In this document: positions 1 through 8,257 of the stretch, in pieces | Position numbering within the stretch: the stretch's first letter is position 1 | Layout of the letters: each line of letters opens with the position of its first letter | DNA from: UBA6136 sp964344495 | GTDB taxonomy: Bacteria > Pseudomonadota > Gammaproteobacteria > Methylococcales > Methylococcaceae | Direction: 5' to 3' | DNA length: 32,892 nucleotides | NCBI GenBank assembly: GCA_964344495.1 | Contig: CAYFNI010000011.1 | Coordinates: forward strand, 1-32,892 | The notes under the pieces: model-generated | Database searches by the model: none | What the model saw: only the letters and a program-made list of their open reading frames with translations | What the model was told of the DNA's origin: nothing | Position numbers and translations under genes: made by a program

Positions 1-136
1 GCTCGGCGGTTTCAAAGGTGGTGAAGCGTTCGCGGCATTCGGTGCATTCACGCCGGCGCCGCACCTGATCGCCTTCCTGCGACAGTCGCGAGTCAATTAC
101 CCGGGTGTCCTGGGCGCCGCAAAAGGGGCATCTCAT
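1..136 (-). CDS. nrdR: Transcriptional repressor NrdR, N-terminal part (runs off left edge)
   Basis: NrdR is a zinc-ribbon/ATP-cone repressor of ribonucleotide reductase genes. Only the first 45 codons are in the window. They show the family's opening MRCPFCG and a four-cysteine zinc ribbon (C3, C6, C31, C34) around a basic RRRREC stretch, then RFTTFE. The ATP-cone domain lies outside the window. The ATG at 134-136 lies 27 bases after the glyA stop on the same strand, so it is probably cotranscribed with glyA. The glyA-nrdR linkage is common in proteobacteria. The partial length comes from the window edge and is not a sign of decay. Confidence 0.93.
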   Translation of the reverse strand, partial: MRCPFCGAQDTRVIDSRLSQEGDQVRRRRECTECRERFTTFETAE

Positions 137-163
137 GGCAGTCGTTCGCGGGGTGTGGTCGCG

Positions 164-1293
164 TCAGAGGGCATAAACCGGGTAGTGCCGGCAGAGTTGG
201 GTCACCTGATCGCGCACGCGCTCGATGACGGCTTCGTTATCGAGGTCGTCAATCACGTCGCAAATCCAGTCGGCCAGCGTCACACAGTCCGCCGTCGTGA
301 AGCCGCGTGTGGTGACGGCCGGGGTGCCGATGCGAATGCCGCTGGTGACAAAGGGTGACTGCGGGTCGTTCGGGACGGCGTTCTTGTTGACCGTGATGTG
401 CGCCCGCCCAAGGGCTGCATCGACGGCCTTGCCGGTCAGTCCGCGCGCGATCAGGTCGACCAGCATCAGGTGGTTGTCGGTCCCGCCTGACACGATCTGC
501 AATCCGCGCTCAAGGAAGCGGCCGGCCATGTGGCGGGCATTGGTCACGACTTGCTCTTGATAATGTCGGAACTCCGGTTGCAGCGCTTCCTGCAGGGCCA
601 CTGCCTTGGCGGCGATGACGTGCATCAGCGGGCCGCCCTGGATGCCGGGGAAAACCAACGAGCTGATCTTTTTTTCGATCTCTTCGTTGGCCCGGGCAAG
701 GATGAGTCCGCCACGGGGACCGCGCAGGGTTTTGTGGGTGGTCGTGGTGGTGACGTCGGCAATGTTGACCGGGCTGGGATAGACTCCGGCCGCCACCAGG
801 CCGGCGACGTGGGCCATGTCGACCAGCAGGTAAGCGCCAACCGCATCGGCGATGTCGCGGAATCGCTGCCAGTCGACGACCCGGCTGTAGGCGGAGAACC
901 CGGCCACGATCATGCGCGGGCGGTGCTCTTGCGCCAGCCGTTCGACCTCTGCGTAGTCAATCAGGCCGGTGGCAGTATCAAGGCCATAGTGGATGGCGTT
1001 ATAGATTTTGCCGGAGAAGTTGACCTTGGCGCCGTGGGTCAGGTGGCCGCCGTGGTCGAGGCTCATGCCGAGGATGGTGTCANNNNNNNNNNGCCTCCGT
1101 AATAGCGCTTGCCCGGGTAGCCTTCGGCGTACTTGTTGGTGAGCACGCTGCCCACCGCCTGCAGCACGCGGGGGCTGGCATAGTTTTCCGAAGCGATCAG
1201 TTCGATGTGGTCTTCCTGACGTTGTTCTTCGTCACGGATGGCGGACCACAATGCATCGTCGAAGCCGGCGATTTCCATACCTTTGCTGAACAT
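164..1293 (-). CDS. glyA: Serine hydroxymethyltransferase (interrupted by an assembly gap)
   Basis: GlyA is a cytosolic PLP enzyme that interconverts serine and glycine and charges tetrahydrofolate with a one-carbon unit. The N-terminal piece (67 codons, 1093-1293) carries IELIASENY and the GKRYYGG motif. The C-terminal piece (164-1082) carries HGGHLTHG, DMAHVAGL, the PLP-lysine motif TTTTTHKTLRGPRGG and a PVYAL end. The two parts are in different frames across the 10 Ns at 1083-1092, which is a placeholder and not a real frameshift. Compared with E. coli GlyA (417 residues) about 46 residues are missing, from just after YYGG to just before DTILGM. Restoring them gives about 418 residues. No good Shine-Dalgarno is seen before the ATG at 1293. 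A candidate promoter lies at 1362-1370. Confidence 0.96.
1083..1092. other. Assembly gap (10 N) inside glyA
   Basis: Ten Ns replace unknown sequence. On the minus strand the left flank ends on a complete GGC glycine codon, and the right flank resumes with one leftover base (T) and then GAC ACC ATC. The true gap must therefore be 2 modulo 3 in length. Comparison with GlyA homologues suggests 137 bases, so the 10-N length is conventional and not measured. Confidence 0.95.
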
Positions 1294-1361
1294 GATGTAA
1301 ACCGTGTGTGTAGTCGTTTCGTCAGGATGGCGGGCCCGCGCTGAAGATCGGGCGAGCCGGT

Positions 1362-1370
1362 TTTATATCA
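1362..1370 (-). promoter_or_regulatory. Candidate extended -10 promoter for glyA-nrdR
   Basis: On the minus strand the 129-base glnD-glyA spacer contains TGATATAAA, an extended -10 element (TGn followed by TATAAA), about 70 bases upstream of the glyA start. No good -35 hexamer sits 16-18 bases further up, which is tolerated for extended -10 promoters. The predicted leader contains a small GC-rich hairpin (GCCCG/CGGGC arms). This is a motif match only. Confidence 0.45.
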
Positions 1371-1422
1371 GAAAACACTGTACCGGCACATACGACCGCC
1401 AGCCACAGGTTCGGGGCGTTGT

Positions 1423-4071
1423 TTAGGACGCACCTACCAGACCAATGATGGTCTCCTTCAGTTCCTGTTGTTGGGCCGGATCGCTCAGCGGCAGATTGTC
1501 CTGACCGGTCAGATAGAAAATGTCTTCCGCCCGGCTGCCGATGGTCGAGATGCGGGCGTTGAACAGACGCATGCCGCACAAGGAAAAGGCTCGCCCTACC
1601 TTGGAGAGCAGGCCGGGACGGTCGGTCGCGATGAGTTCGAGGATGGTGTGGCGCTGCTGTGGGTCGGCGTGGAAATAGACCTGGGTCGGTACGCTGAAAT
1701 GCCGGATCTGGCGCGATTCGCGGCGTTGCACCCGGAACGGTGTCTGGCTGGAGCCCAGCAGACACTCTTTCAGCTTGACGCAGATTTGCACCTGCCGCAT
1801 GGGGTCGCGAATCGGTTGCCCGGTCTGCTCCAGCACGTGATAGCTGTGCATCACATGGTCCGCGCTGCCGGTGATGATGCGTGCATCAAACACCGTGAGA
1901 TTGAGTTGGTCGAGCACGGCAGTGGTGTGGGCAAAGAGAAAATCCTGATGTCGCGCATAGATGAAGATTTCCGCACTCCCACGCTGGCTGACGGGGCGCA
2001 GCAGGATCAGGGGCAGTTCCTCCGCATGGACCGCACTCAGGGCGATGGTGTGCCAGGCGGCCTCTTCGGGGAGGTAGCGGAGGAAGTATTCGTCGGTGAA
2101 ATGGGTTTCCCAGAGCGTGTCGATGCGGTCATCGTCCAGTCCCAGCCGTTTCAGCAGGGTGCGGCTTTCCGCCTTGGCATCTGCAATCTTGTCGGCCTGA
2201 TCCCATGGACGGGTCAGGCCGCGCCGGAACAGCCAGCGGGTCTGCTTGTAGAGTTCCCGCAGCAGGGCATCTTTCCACGAGTTCCAGAGTCCGGGGTTGG
2301 TCGCGCGGATGTCGGCGACCGTGAGCAGATACAGGTGATCCAGCGTGGTCTGGTCGCCGAGTGCGGTGGCGAAGGTCTGGATTACTTCGGGATCGTTGAT
2401 GTCTTTGCGCTGGGCCGTCAGCGACATCATCAGATGGTTTTCCACCAGCCAGCAGACCAGATTGGTTTCGCGGGCACTCATGCCGTGGCGCTGGCAGAAC
2501 TCGCGGGCAATCAGGGCGCCGACCGTGGAGTGATCGCCGCCGCTGCCCTTGCCGATGTCGTGCATCAGAGCCGCGACGTAGAGCAGCTCGGGTTTCGGAA
2601 TCAGTTCAAACACCTCATTGCAGAGCGGGTGTTCGGACTGGTGCAGTTCAAGCGCGAAGCGGCGCAGGTTGCGCACCACGAACAGGGTGTGCTCATCGAC
2701 CGTGTAGACATGGAACAGGTCGTACTGCATGCGGCCTACGACGCGGGCAAAGGCGGGTAGATAGGCCGCCAGCACGCCATAGCGGTTCATGCGGCGCAAC
2801 TGGTGCGTCACCCCTATCGGCTGGCGCAGCATGCTCATGAACAGCTGGCAGGCGTCGGAGTTGCAGCGGAAATGGTCGTCGATCAGGTACAGGTGCTGGC
2901 GGATGAGGCGAATGGTCGAGGCGCGGATGCCCTTGAGGTTCGGGTCGGTCTGCAGGCGCAGGAAAATTTCAAACAGGGCCAGCGGCCGCTCGCGAAAAAC
3001 ATCATGATGCCGGACCTCAATGTAGCCGTCGATGGCCTGAAAATCCTCATTGATCGGTTCGACCAGATGGGCATCCTCGCCGTGCAGGGCGACCTCCTGA
3101 AACAGCTGGGTCAGCATTTCGTTCAGTCGTTCCAGGCCCATGACGGTCCGATAGTACAGCTGCATGAACTGTTCGACCGCGAGGTTGATGTTTTCGTCCT
3201 GAACGCCGAACTGGCGCGCCAAATCCTTCTGATACTCGAACAGCAGCCGGTCTTCGCAGCGGTCGGTCATGATGTGCAGGGCGAAGCGGATTTCCCAGAG
3301 AAAGTCACGCGCCTTCAGCAATTCGGCGCATTCTTCCTCGGTCAGCCAGCCCTCCCGGACGAGGTTCAGCGCCCGGCTGTTGTAATGGCGCTTGATGATC
3401 CAGCTGATGCTCTGGATATCGCGCAGACCGCCGGGCCCCTCCTTGATGTTGGGTTCGAGGTTGTAGGCGGTATCGTGATACTTGGCGTAGCGGGCTGCCT
3501 GCTCAGCCAGCTTGGCTTCGAAGAAATCCTTTGATGACCAGACATGGCTGGGGCCGAGGCGGGACCAGAGCTGCTCGAACAGCGGCGCTGAGCCGATGAT
3601 CAGGCGCGACTCGAGCAGATTGGTCATCACGGTCTGGTCAGCGCGCGCCTGTTCCACGCACTCGTCCAGCGTGCGCACGCTCTGCGCCAGTTTCAGTCCG
3701 ATATCCCAGAGAAAACTGAGAAAGCCGGTCAAAGAGGCCTTCAGGCTCGGATCGGCCAGGGCGGATCCATCGTCCAGAATCAGGATGTCGATGTCGGAGT
3801 GTGGGTGCAACTCCTGCCGTCCATAGCCACCGACGGCAACCAGGGCCAGCCGGGTGTCGGTGTCCGGCAGGAATTGCTCCCAGGCGATCAAGAGAATTTC
3901 ATCGGTGAAGTCCGAGCGCTTGCGGATCAGTTCGGCGGCCGGCTCGCCCGCCCGAAAGCTCTCCGCCAGTTGCGTCTGGTGGGCGCGAATGCAGTCGGCA
4001 AAGATCTGGTGCAGGTCGGCGGTGCTATGTCCGCCCTGTCTAGCCCAGTTTCTTAAAGTGTCCGTTTTCAA
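1423..4071 (-). CDS. glnD: Bifunctional [protein-PII] uridylyltransferase/uridylyl-removing enzyme GlnD
   Basis: GlnD senses glutamine and adds UMP to, or removes it from, PII proteins (GlnB/GlnK), so it sets nitrogen assimilation. The 882-residue protein has the full family architecture. The nucleotidyltransferase motif GGYGRQEL is at residues 81-88, with metal-binding D93 and D95 in HSDID. A helical linker follows. The HD hydrolase motif is at H504-D505 in MHDIGKGSGGDH. Two ACT domains lie at roughly 690-770 and 800-882, the second containing ATDRPGLLSKVG. The ATG at 4071 overlaps the end of map by 32 bases, suggesting translational coupling. map-glnD adjacency is conserved in Gammaproteobacteria. 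The length matches the family (E. coli 890), and all catalytic motifs seem intact. Confidence 0.97.
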   Translation of the reverse strand: MKTDTLRNWARQGGHSTADLHQIFADCIRAHQTQLAESFRAGEPAAELIRKRSDFTDEILLIAWEQFLPDTDTRLALVAVGGYGRQELHPHSDIDILILDDGSALADPSLKASLTGFLSFLWDIGLKLAQSVRTLDECVEQARADQTVMTNLLESRLIIGSAPLFEQLWSRLGPSHVWSSKDFFEAKLAEQAARYAKYHDTAYNLEPNIKEGPGGLRDIQSISWIIKRHYNSRALNLVREGWLTEEECAELLKARDFLWEIRFALHIMTDRCEDRLLFEYQKDLARQFGVQDENINLAVEQFMQLYYRTVMGLERLNEMLTQLFQEVALHGEDAHLVEPINEDFQAIDGYIEVRHHDVFRERPLALFEIFLRLQTDPNLKGIRASTIRLIRQHLYLIDDHFRCNSDACQLFMSMLRQPIGVTHQLRRMNRYGVLAAYLPAFARVVGRMQYDLFHVYTVDEHTLFVVRNLRRFALELHQSEHPLCNEVFELIPKPELLYVAALMHDIGKGSGGDHSTVGALIAREFCQRHGMSARETNLVCWLVENHLMMSLTAQRKDINDPEVIQTFATALGDQTTLDHLYLLTVADIRATNPGLWNSWKDALLRELYKQTRWLFRRGLTRPWDQADKIADAKAESRTLLKRLGLDDDRIDTLWETHFTDEYFLRYLPEEAAWHTIALSAVHAEELPLILLRPVSQRGSAEIFIYARHQDFLFAHTTAVLDQLNLTVFDARIITGSADHVMHSYHVLEQTGQPIRDPMRQVQICVKLKECLLGSSQTPFRVQRRESRQIRHFSVPTQVYFHADPQQRHTILELIATDRPGLLSKVGRAFSLCGMRLFNARISTIGSRAEDIFYLTGQDNLPLSDPAQQQELKETIIGLVGAS

Positions 4072-4840
4072 GGGCGGCCGCTTCCTCAGTGCGCAGGGTC
4101 AGAATCTCGAAGCCGGTGTCGGTTACCAGAAGGGTGTGTTCCCATTGCGCCGACAGGCTGCGGTCCTTGGTGACGGCGGTCCAGCCATCCGGCAGGATTT
4201 TGACGTGACGCTTGCCGAGATTGATCATGGGCTCGATGGTGAAAATCATGCCAGCCTCGATGATCGGCCCAGTGCCGGGCTGGCCGTAATGTAGCACCTG
4301 TGGCTCCTCGTGGAACCGACGGCCGATGCCGTGGCCGCAGAACTCCTGCACCACCGAGTAGCCATGCGCCTCGGTGTGGCGCTGGATGGCATGACCGATA
4401 TCCCCCAGCCGCGCACCCGGCCGGACCTGCTGAATGCCATGATACAAGGCCTCCTGACAGACCCGGACTAACCGGCTGGCACGGATGGGGACATCGCCGA
4501 CCAGAAACATCTGGCTGGTGTCGCCGTGGTAACCGTCCTTGATGACGGTAATGTCAACGTTGACGATGTCACCGCTCTTCAGCTGTTTCGAGCCGGGGAT
4601 GCCGTGACACACCACATGGTTGACGGAGGTGCAGATGGATTTCGGAAAGCCCTTGTAGTTCAGTGGCGCCGGAATGGCCTGCTGAACGTCCACGATAAAG
4701 TCGTGGCACCGCTGGTCGAGTTCATCGGTGGTCACGCCGGGGATCACAAAAGGCGCGATCATCTCCAGCACATCGGCGGCCAATCGGCCGGCAATCCGCA
4801 TTTTTTCGATTTCGTCGGCCGTTTTGATGCTGATGCTCAT
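4040..4840 (-). CDS. map: Type I methionine aminopeptidase
   Basis: MAP removes the initiator methionine from nascent proteins in the cytosol. The 266-residue product is the usual length for the bacterial type I enzyme. The substrate-binding H79 and all five metal ligands are visible: D96 (VNVDITV), D107 (YHGDTSQ), H170 (CGHGIG), E203 (FTIEPM) and E234 (QWEHTL). These fall one residue or less from the E. coli positions. The gene is divergent from rpsB across a 210-base spacer, the classic map/rpsB arrangement, and its 3' end overlaps glnD. A possible minus-strand promoter (TTGCTA at 4939-4944, TATAAC at 4918-4923, spacing 15) overlaps the rpsB -10, but this is weak. Confidence 0.97.
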   Translation of the reverse strand: MSISIKTADEIEKMRIAGRLAADVLEMIAPFVIPGVTTDELDQRCHDFIVDVQQAIPAPLNYKGFPKSICTSVNHVVCHGIPGSKQLKSGDIVNVDITVIKDGYHGDTSQMFLVGDVPIRASRLVRVCQEALYHGIQQVRPGARLGDIGHAIQRHTEAHGYSVVQEFCGHGIGRRFHEEPQVLHYGQPGTGPIIEAGMIFTIEPMINLGKRHVKILPDGWTAVTKDRSLSAQWEHTLLVTDTGFEILTLRTEEAAALENGHFKKLG

Positions 4841-4896
4841 GGCTGGGTCGGGGTGCGGCGGAAGTCTTCGGGGGCGGAGGTTTTGCGGCTGGCGGA

Positions 4897-4925
4897 TTGT
4901 TGAGGCAAGCGGAGCATGTTATAAA
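4897..4925 (+). promoter_or_regulatory. Candidate rpsB promoter
   Basis: TTGTTG (4897-4902) and TATAAA (4920-4925) are separated by 17 bases. The -10 is preceded by TGT, making an extended -10 (TGTTATAAA). Transcription would start near 4932, leaving a leader of about 120 bases before rpsB. The bases just after the -10 are GC-rich (GGCCTGC), a feature of stringently controlled ribosomal promoters. Confidence 0.6.
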
Positions 4926-4966
4926 GGCCTGCTTTTTTTAGCAACTACACACACATATCGTCACGT

Positions 4967-5023
4967 CCGGCAGGGTGCCGGCCTCCAGGTGGGGCAGGTC
5001 GTCGGGCGGGGTATGTGGAGGCC
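4967..5023 (+). promoter_or_regulatory. Structured rpsB leader, probable S2 autoregulatory element
   Basis: The leader between the promoter and rpsB holds two strong pairings. CCGGCA (4967-4972) pairs with TGCCGG (4976-4981) across a GGG loop. GGCCTCCA (4980-4987) pairs perfectly with TGGAGGCC (5016-5023), enclosing a G-rich loop. The second stem ends 16 bases before the Shine-Dalgarno AAGGAG (5039-5044). Gammaproteobacterial rpsB leaders are known to bind S2 and repress rpsB-tsf translation. This one fits in position and in having stacked stems, but I cannot test a covariance match here. Confidence 0.5.
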
Positions 5024-5050
5024 CAACCCGACAGTATCAAGGAGTCATCC

Positions 5051-5815
5051 ATGTCGAACGTTACGATGCGTCAGATGCTTGAAGCCGGTGTCCACTTCGG
5101 ACACCAGACGCGTTACTGGAATCCCAAAATGGCGCCGTTCATCTTCGGCGCGCGCAGCAATATTCATATCATCAACCTTGAAAAGACCCTTCCGCTTTTC
5201 AATGATGCCATGCGTTATCTGGAGCAGGTCGCTGCCAGACGCGGCAAGATCCTGTTCGTAGGGACCAAGCGCACCACCCGCGCCGTGGTCCAGGAAGAGG
5301 CGACCCGCTGCAGCATGCCTTTCGTGAACCACCGCTGGCTGGGTGGCATGCTGACCAACTTCAAGACCATCAAGCAGTCGGTGGCTCGCATGAAGGAACT
5401 GGAAGCCATGCGTGACGATGGTCGTCTGCAGCGCTTCAGCAAGAAGGAAGGTCTTGGCATGATGCGCGAGCTGGAAAAGCTCGTGAACAGCATGGGCGGT
5501 ATCCGCGATATGGACCGCCTGCCCGATGTTCTGTTCGTGCTGGATGTCGGCTACGAGCACAATGCCATCAGCGAAGCCCACAAGCTGGGTATTCCGGTAG
5601 TAGGTGTGGTCGATACCAACAACAGCCCGACCGGGATCGATTTCATCATCCCCGGCAATGACGACTCCATCCGCGCCGTGCAGCTCTACGTTCAGAGCGC
5701 CGCAACCGCGATCCTGCAGGGCAAGGCCAACAGCCTGTCCGTTGCCAATGGCGAGGATGAATTCGTAGAAATGGATGCCGCACCGGCGGCCGCCGAAGCC
5801 GAGGCGGGCGCGTAA
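5051..5815 (+). CDS. rpsB: 30S ribosomal protein S2
   Basis: S2 (254 residues) joins the small subunit late and is needed for S1 binding. Family hallmarks are MRQMLEAGVHFGHQTRYWNPKM at the start, INLEKTLP, FVGTKR, VNHRWLGGMLTNF, LPDVLFVLDV and PVVGVVDTN. The start at 5051 is chosen over an upstream in-frame ATG at 5015 because AAGGAG lies seven bases before it and homologues begin with M-S-N-V. The acidic, alanine-rich C-terminal tail (after about residue 232) is typical of variable S2 ends. The gene heads the rpsB-tsf operon. Confidence 0.98.
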   Translation: MSNVTMRQMLEAGVHFGHQTRYWNPKMAPFIFGARSNIHIINLEKTLPLFNDAMRYLEQVAARRGKILFVGTKRTTRAVVQEEATRCSMPFVNHRWLGGMLTNFKTIKQSVARMKELEAMRDDGRLQRFSKKEGLGMMRELEKLVNSMGGIRDMDRLPDVLFVLDVGYEHNAISEAHKLGIPVVGVVDTNNSPTGIDFIIPGNDDSIRAVQLYVQSAATAILQGKANSLSVANGEDEFVEMDAAPAAAEAEAGA

Positions 5816-5873
5816 TGACGTCGCCCTGTCCGGTCCGGCAGCCTTAGCTGACCGCTGCAGGGATGATCAACAG

Positions 5874-5899
5874 ACGCCTCCACCCTTGGGGGCGTTTTG
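5874..5899 (+). terminator. Hairpin with T-rich tail between rpsB and tsf
   Basis: ACGCCTCC (5874-5881) pairs with GGGGGCGT (5888-5895), including one U-G wobble, around a six-base loop. It is followed by TTTTGTT. This looks like a leaky intrinsic terminator or attenuator that would lower tsf relative to rpsB, as reported for the E. coli operon. Confidence 0.65.
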
Positions 5900-5959
5900 T
5901 TAGGCAAGGAGGCCCGGATGAACCCAAACACTGAGTTGAAATAGATAGAGGAACGGTTA

Positions 5960-6847
5960 ATGTCGAATATTACGGCTGGAATGGTGAAGGAACTGCGTGA
6001 GCGTACCGGTTCCGGAATGATGGAATGCAAGAAGGCACTGACGGAAACCAACGGTGATCTGGAAGCGGCCGTCGAACTGATGCGCAAGGCAGGCCTGGCC
6101 AAGGCCGACAAGAAATCCGGCCGCACCGCGGCTGAAGGCTGCGTCTGCTGCAAGGCCAGCGCCGACGGCAAGCGCGCCGCCATCGTCGAAGTCAACAGCG
6201 AAACCGATTTCGTCGCCAAGGGCGATGACTTCGTCGAGTTCGCCAACCTGGTGGCCCAGACGGCACTCGAGTCCGGCGCCACGACGGTCGAAGCGCTGCT
6301 GGATGCCAAGATTGCCGGGACCGGCGCCACCGTCGAAGAAACCCGCCGCGCCATGGTGGCCAAGATCGGTGAGAACATCGCCGTGCGCCGCTTTGAGTGT
6401 CTGGAAGCGCCCGAAGGTCTGGTGGCCAGCTACCTGCACGGCAGCCGCATCGGCGTTCTGGTTGCCCTGAGCGGCGGCGATGCTGAACTGGGCAAGGATA
6501 TTGCCATGCACGTGGCGGCCAGCAAGCCGGCCTGCGTTGACGAAACCGGTGTCGATCCCGAGATCATCGAAAAGGAAAAGGCCATCTTCAGCGCTCAGGC
6601 AGAAGCCAGCGGCAAGCCGGCCAACGTGATCGAAAAGATGGTCGAAGGCCGCATCAAGAAATTCCTCGGCGAAATCACGCTGGTTGGTCAGCCATTCGTC
6701 AAGGATCCCGACCAGACCGTCGCCAAGCTGCTGGCTGACAAGGGCGCCAAGGTCGTCCGCTTTGTCCGTCTGGAAGTGGGCGAAGGGATCGAGAAGGTCG
6801 AAAGCAACTTCGCCGAGGAGGTCATGGCTCAGGTTCGGGCTTCCTGA
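5960..6847 (+). CDS. tsf: Translation elongation factor Ts
   Basis: EF-Ts is the nucleotide exchange factor that recycles EF-Tu from GDP to GTP. The 295-residue protein begins with the UBA-like N-terminal domain (VKELRERTGSGMMECKKAL, residues 9-27). It continues with VNSETDFVAKGDDF (about 78-91), the core that contacts EF-Tu, then the dimerisation and coiled-coil part with KFLGEITLVGQPFVKD near residues 233-250. Length and motifs are standard (E. coli 283). AGAGGAACGG provides a Shine-Dalgarno before ATG 5960. It lies 144 bases after rpsB, beyond an attenuator hairpin. Confidence 0.97.
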   Translation: MSNITAGMVKELRERTGSGMMECKKALTETNGDLEAAVELMRKAGLAKADKKSGRTAAEGCVCCKASADGKRAAIVEVNSETDFVAKGDDFVEFANLVAQTALESGATTVEALLDAKIAGTGATVEETRRAMVAKIGENIAVRRFECLEAPEGLVASYLHGSRIGVLVALSGGDAELGKDIAMHVAASKPACVDETGVDPEIIEKEKAIFSAQAEASGKPANVIEKMVEGRIKKFLGEITLVGQPFVKDPDQTVAKLLADKGAKVVRFVRLEVGEGIEKVESNFAEEVMAQVRAS

Positions 6848-6859
6848 TCGACGACCGCC

Positions 6860-6887
6860 CTCCGGGTGAAGCTCGCTTCGCCCGGAG
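6860..6887 (+). other. Strong 12-bp hairpin between tsf and pyrH
   Basis: CTCCGGGTGAAG (6860-6871) pairs with CTTCGCCCGGAG (6876-6887), including one U-G wobble, around a CTCG tetraloop. No T tract follows, so it is not a classical intrinsic terminator. It may be an mRNA processing or stability element, or part of a Rho-dependent end, at the tsf-pyrH boundary. Confidence 0.55.
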
Positions 6888-6921
6888 TCCCCCATTCACC
6901 CCCATTCGCTGAATCACACCG

Positions 6922-7650
6922 ATGAGCACACCTCAATACAAGCGCATTCTGTTGAAACTGAGCGGCGAGGCGCTCATGGGCGACCAGGGTGGCGGAATTG
7001 ATGCCAAGACCATCCGCCGGCTGGCCCAGGAAGTGGCCGATTTATGCAACGCCGGCATCGAGGTGGGTCTGGTCATCGGTGGCGGCAATTTCATTCGTGG
7101 CGCCCAGACGGCAGGTCAAGGTCTGGAGCGTACTACCGGTGACTACATGGGCATGCTGGCAACGGTCCTCAATGCCCTGGCCATGCAGGACGCTCTGGAG
7201 CACCTCGGGCGTCCGGTGCGGGTGATGTCGGCCCTCAAGATCAACCAGGTCTGCGAGGACTATATTCGGCGCCGCGCCGTTCGCCACCTGGAAAAGGGCC
7301 GGGTCGTGATTTTCGCGGCGGGTACGGGTAATCCGTTCTTCACCACCGATACCGCCGCCAGCCTGCGCGCCATCGAAGTCAACGCCGAGCTCCTGATCAA
7401 GGCCACCAAGGTGGATGGCGTCTACACCGCCGATCCGTTCAAGGATCCCGGTGCGACGCTGTACAAGCGACTGACGTATGACGAAGCGCTGGACCAGCGC
7501 CTTAATGTCATGGATGCGGCCGCCCTGGTTCTGTGTCGGGATCACGCCATGCCGCTGCGGGTGATGAATGTATTCGAGCCAGGCGCCATCATGCGACTGG
7601 TCAAGGGTGAGGACATAGGTTCTTTGATTGAAACGGGTAAACCAGCATGA
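6922..7650 (+). CDS. pyrH: Uridylate kinase (UMP kinase)
   Basis: PyrH phosphorylates UMP to UDP and acts as a GTP-activated, UTP-inhibited hexamer. The 242-residue protein belongs to the amino acid kinase fold: KRILLKLSGEAL at the N terminus, the glycine-rich VIGGGNFIRG near residues 51-60, GDYMGMLAT around 73-81, the ATP-binding AAGTGNPFFTTDTAA around 132-146, and KVDGVYTADP around 160-170. Its stop overlaps the frr start (ATGA), so the two are translationally coupled. This is the conserved tsf-pyrH-frr order. Confidence 0.97.
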   Translation: MSTPQYKRILLKLSGEALMGDQGGGIDAKTIRRLAQEVADLCNAGIEVGLVIGGGNFIRGAQTAGQGLERTTGDYMGMLATVLNALAMQDALEHLGRPVRVMSALKINQVCEDYIRRRAVRHLEKGRVVIFAAGTGNPFFTTDTAASLRAIEVNAELLIKATKVDGVYTADPFKDPGATLYKRLTYDEALDQRLNVMDAAALVLCRDHAMPLRVMNVFEPGAIMRLVKGEDIGSLIETGKPA

Positions 7651-8204
7651 TCGACGATATCCAGAAACGCACCGCAGAACGGATGGGCAAGAGCGTGGAA
7701 TCGCTCAGGCACGAACTGGCCAAGATCCGCACCGGGCGGGCGCACCCCAGCCTGCTGGATCACATCACCGTGTCCTACTACGGCAATGAAGTGCCCTTGA
7801 GCCAGACCGCCAACGTCACCATCGAAGACGCGCGTACCCTGGCCGTCACACCGTGGGAACGGACCATGATCCAGGCCATCGAAAAAGCCATCATGACCTC
7901 CGATCTGGGTTTGAACCCCAATACTGCCGGTACCGTGATTCGCGTCCCGATGCCGCCGCTGACCGAAGAGCGTCGCCGTGACCTGATCAAGGTTGCCCGC
8001 CACGAGGCCGAAAATGCCCGTGTTGCGATTCGCAACATCCGTCGCGATGCCAATACCGAACTCAAGAATGCCCTCAAGGACAAGCAGATTTCCGAAGACG
8101 AAGATCGCCGCAGCCAGGAGCAGATCCAGAAGCTGACCGACCAGTACGTCAAGGAAGTGGATGGTGTGCTTGAGGTCAAGGAAAAGGACCTGATGGCCAT
8201 CTAG
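7647..8204 (+). CDS. frr: Ribosome recycling factor
   Basis: RRF splits post-termination ribosomes together with EF-G. The 185-residue length is exactly that of the family. It shows ELAKIRTGRAHPSLLD (residues 25-40), VTIEDARTLAVTPWE, IRVPMPPLTEERRRDL and the C-terminal helix with KEVDGVLEVKEKDLM. The start overlaps the pyrH stop by four bases. A 53-base spacer with no clear promoter follows before uppS. Confidence 0.97.
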   Translation: MIDDIQKRTAERMGKSVESLRHELAKIRTGRAHPSLLDHITVSYYGNEVPLSQTANVTIEDARTLAVTPWERTMIQAIEKAIMTSDLGLNPNTAGTVIRVPMPPLTEERRRDLIKVARHEAENARVAIRNIRRDANTELKNALKDKQISEDEDRRSQEQIQKLTDQYVKEVDGVLEVKEKDLMAI

Positions 8205-8257
8205 GCCGTCGCTGGCCGGTCGCCCGCGGGGCGTCTTTCCATTTTCCGGTAGATTCA

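Noticed and set aside
1063..1293. Apparent frameshifted or split glyA
   Set aside because: The break coincides with Ns. Both sides match GlyA, and the frame change is explained by the unknown gap length.
1468..2760. 430-residue plus-strand ORF
   Set aside because: It is antisense to the HD and ACT parts of glnD and has no recognisable domain.
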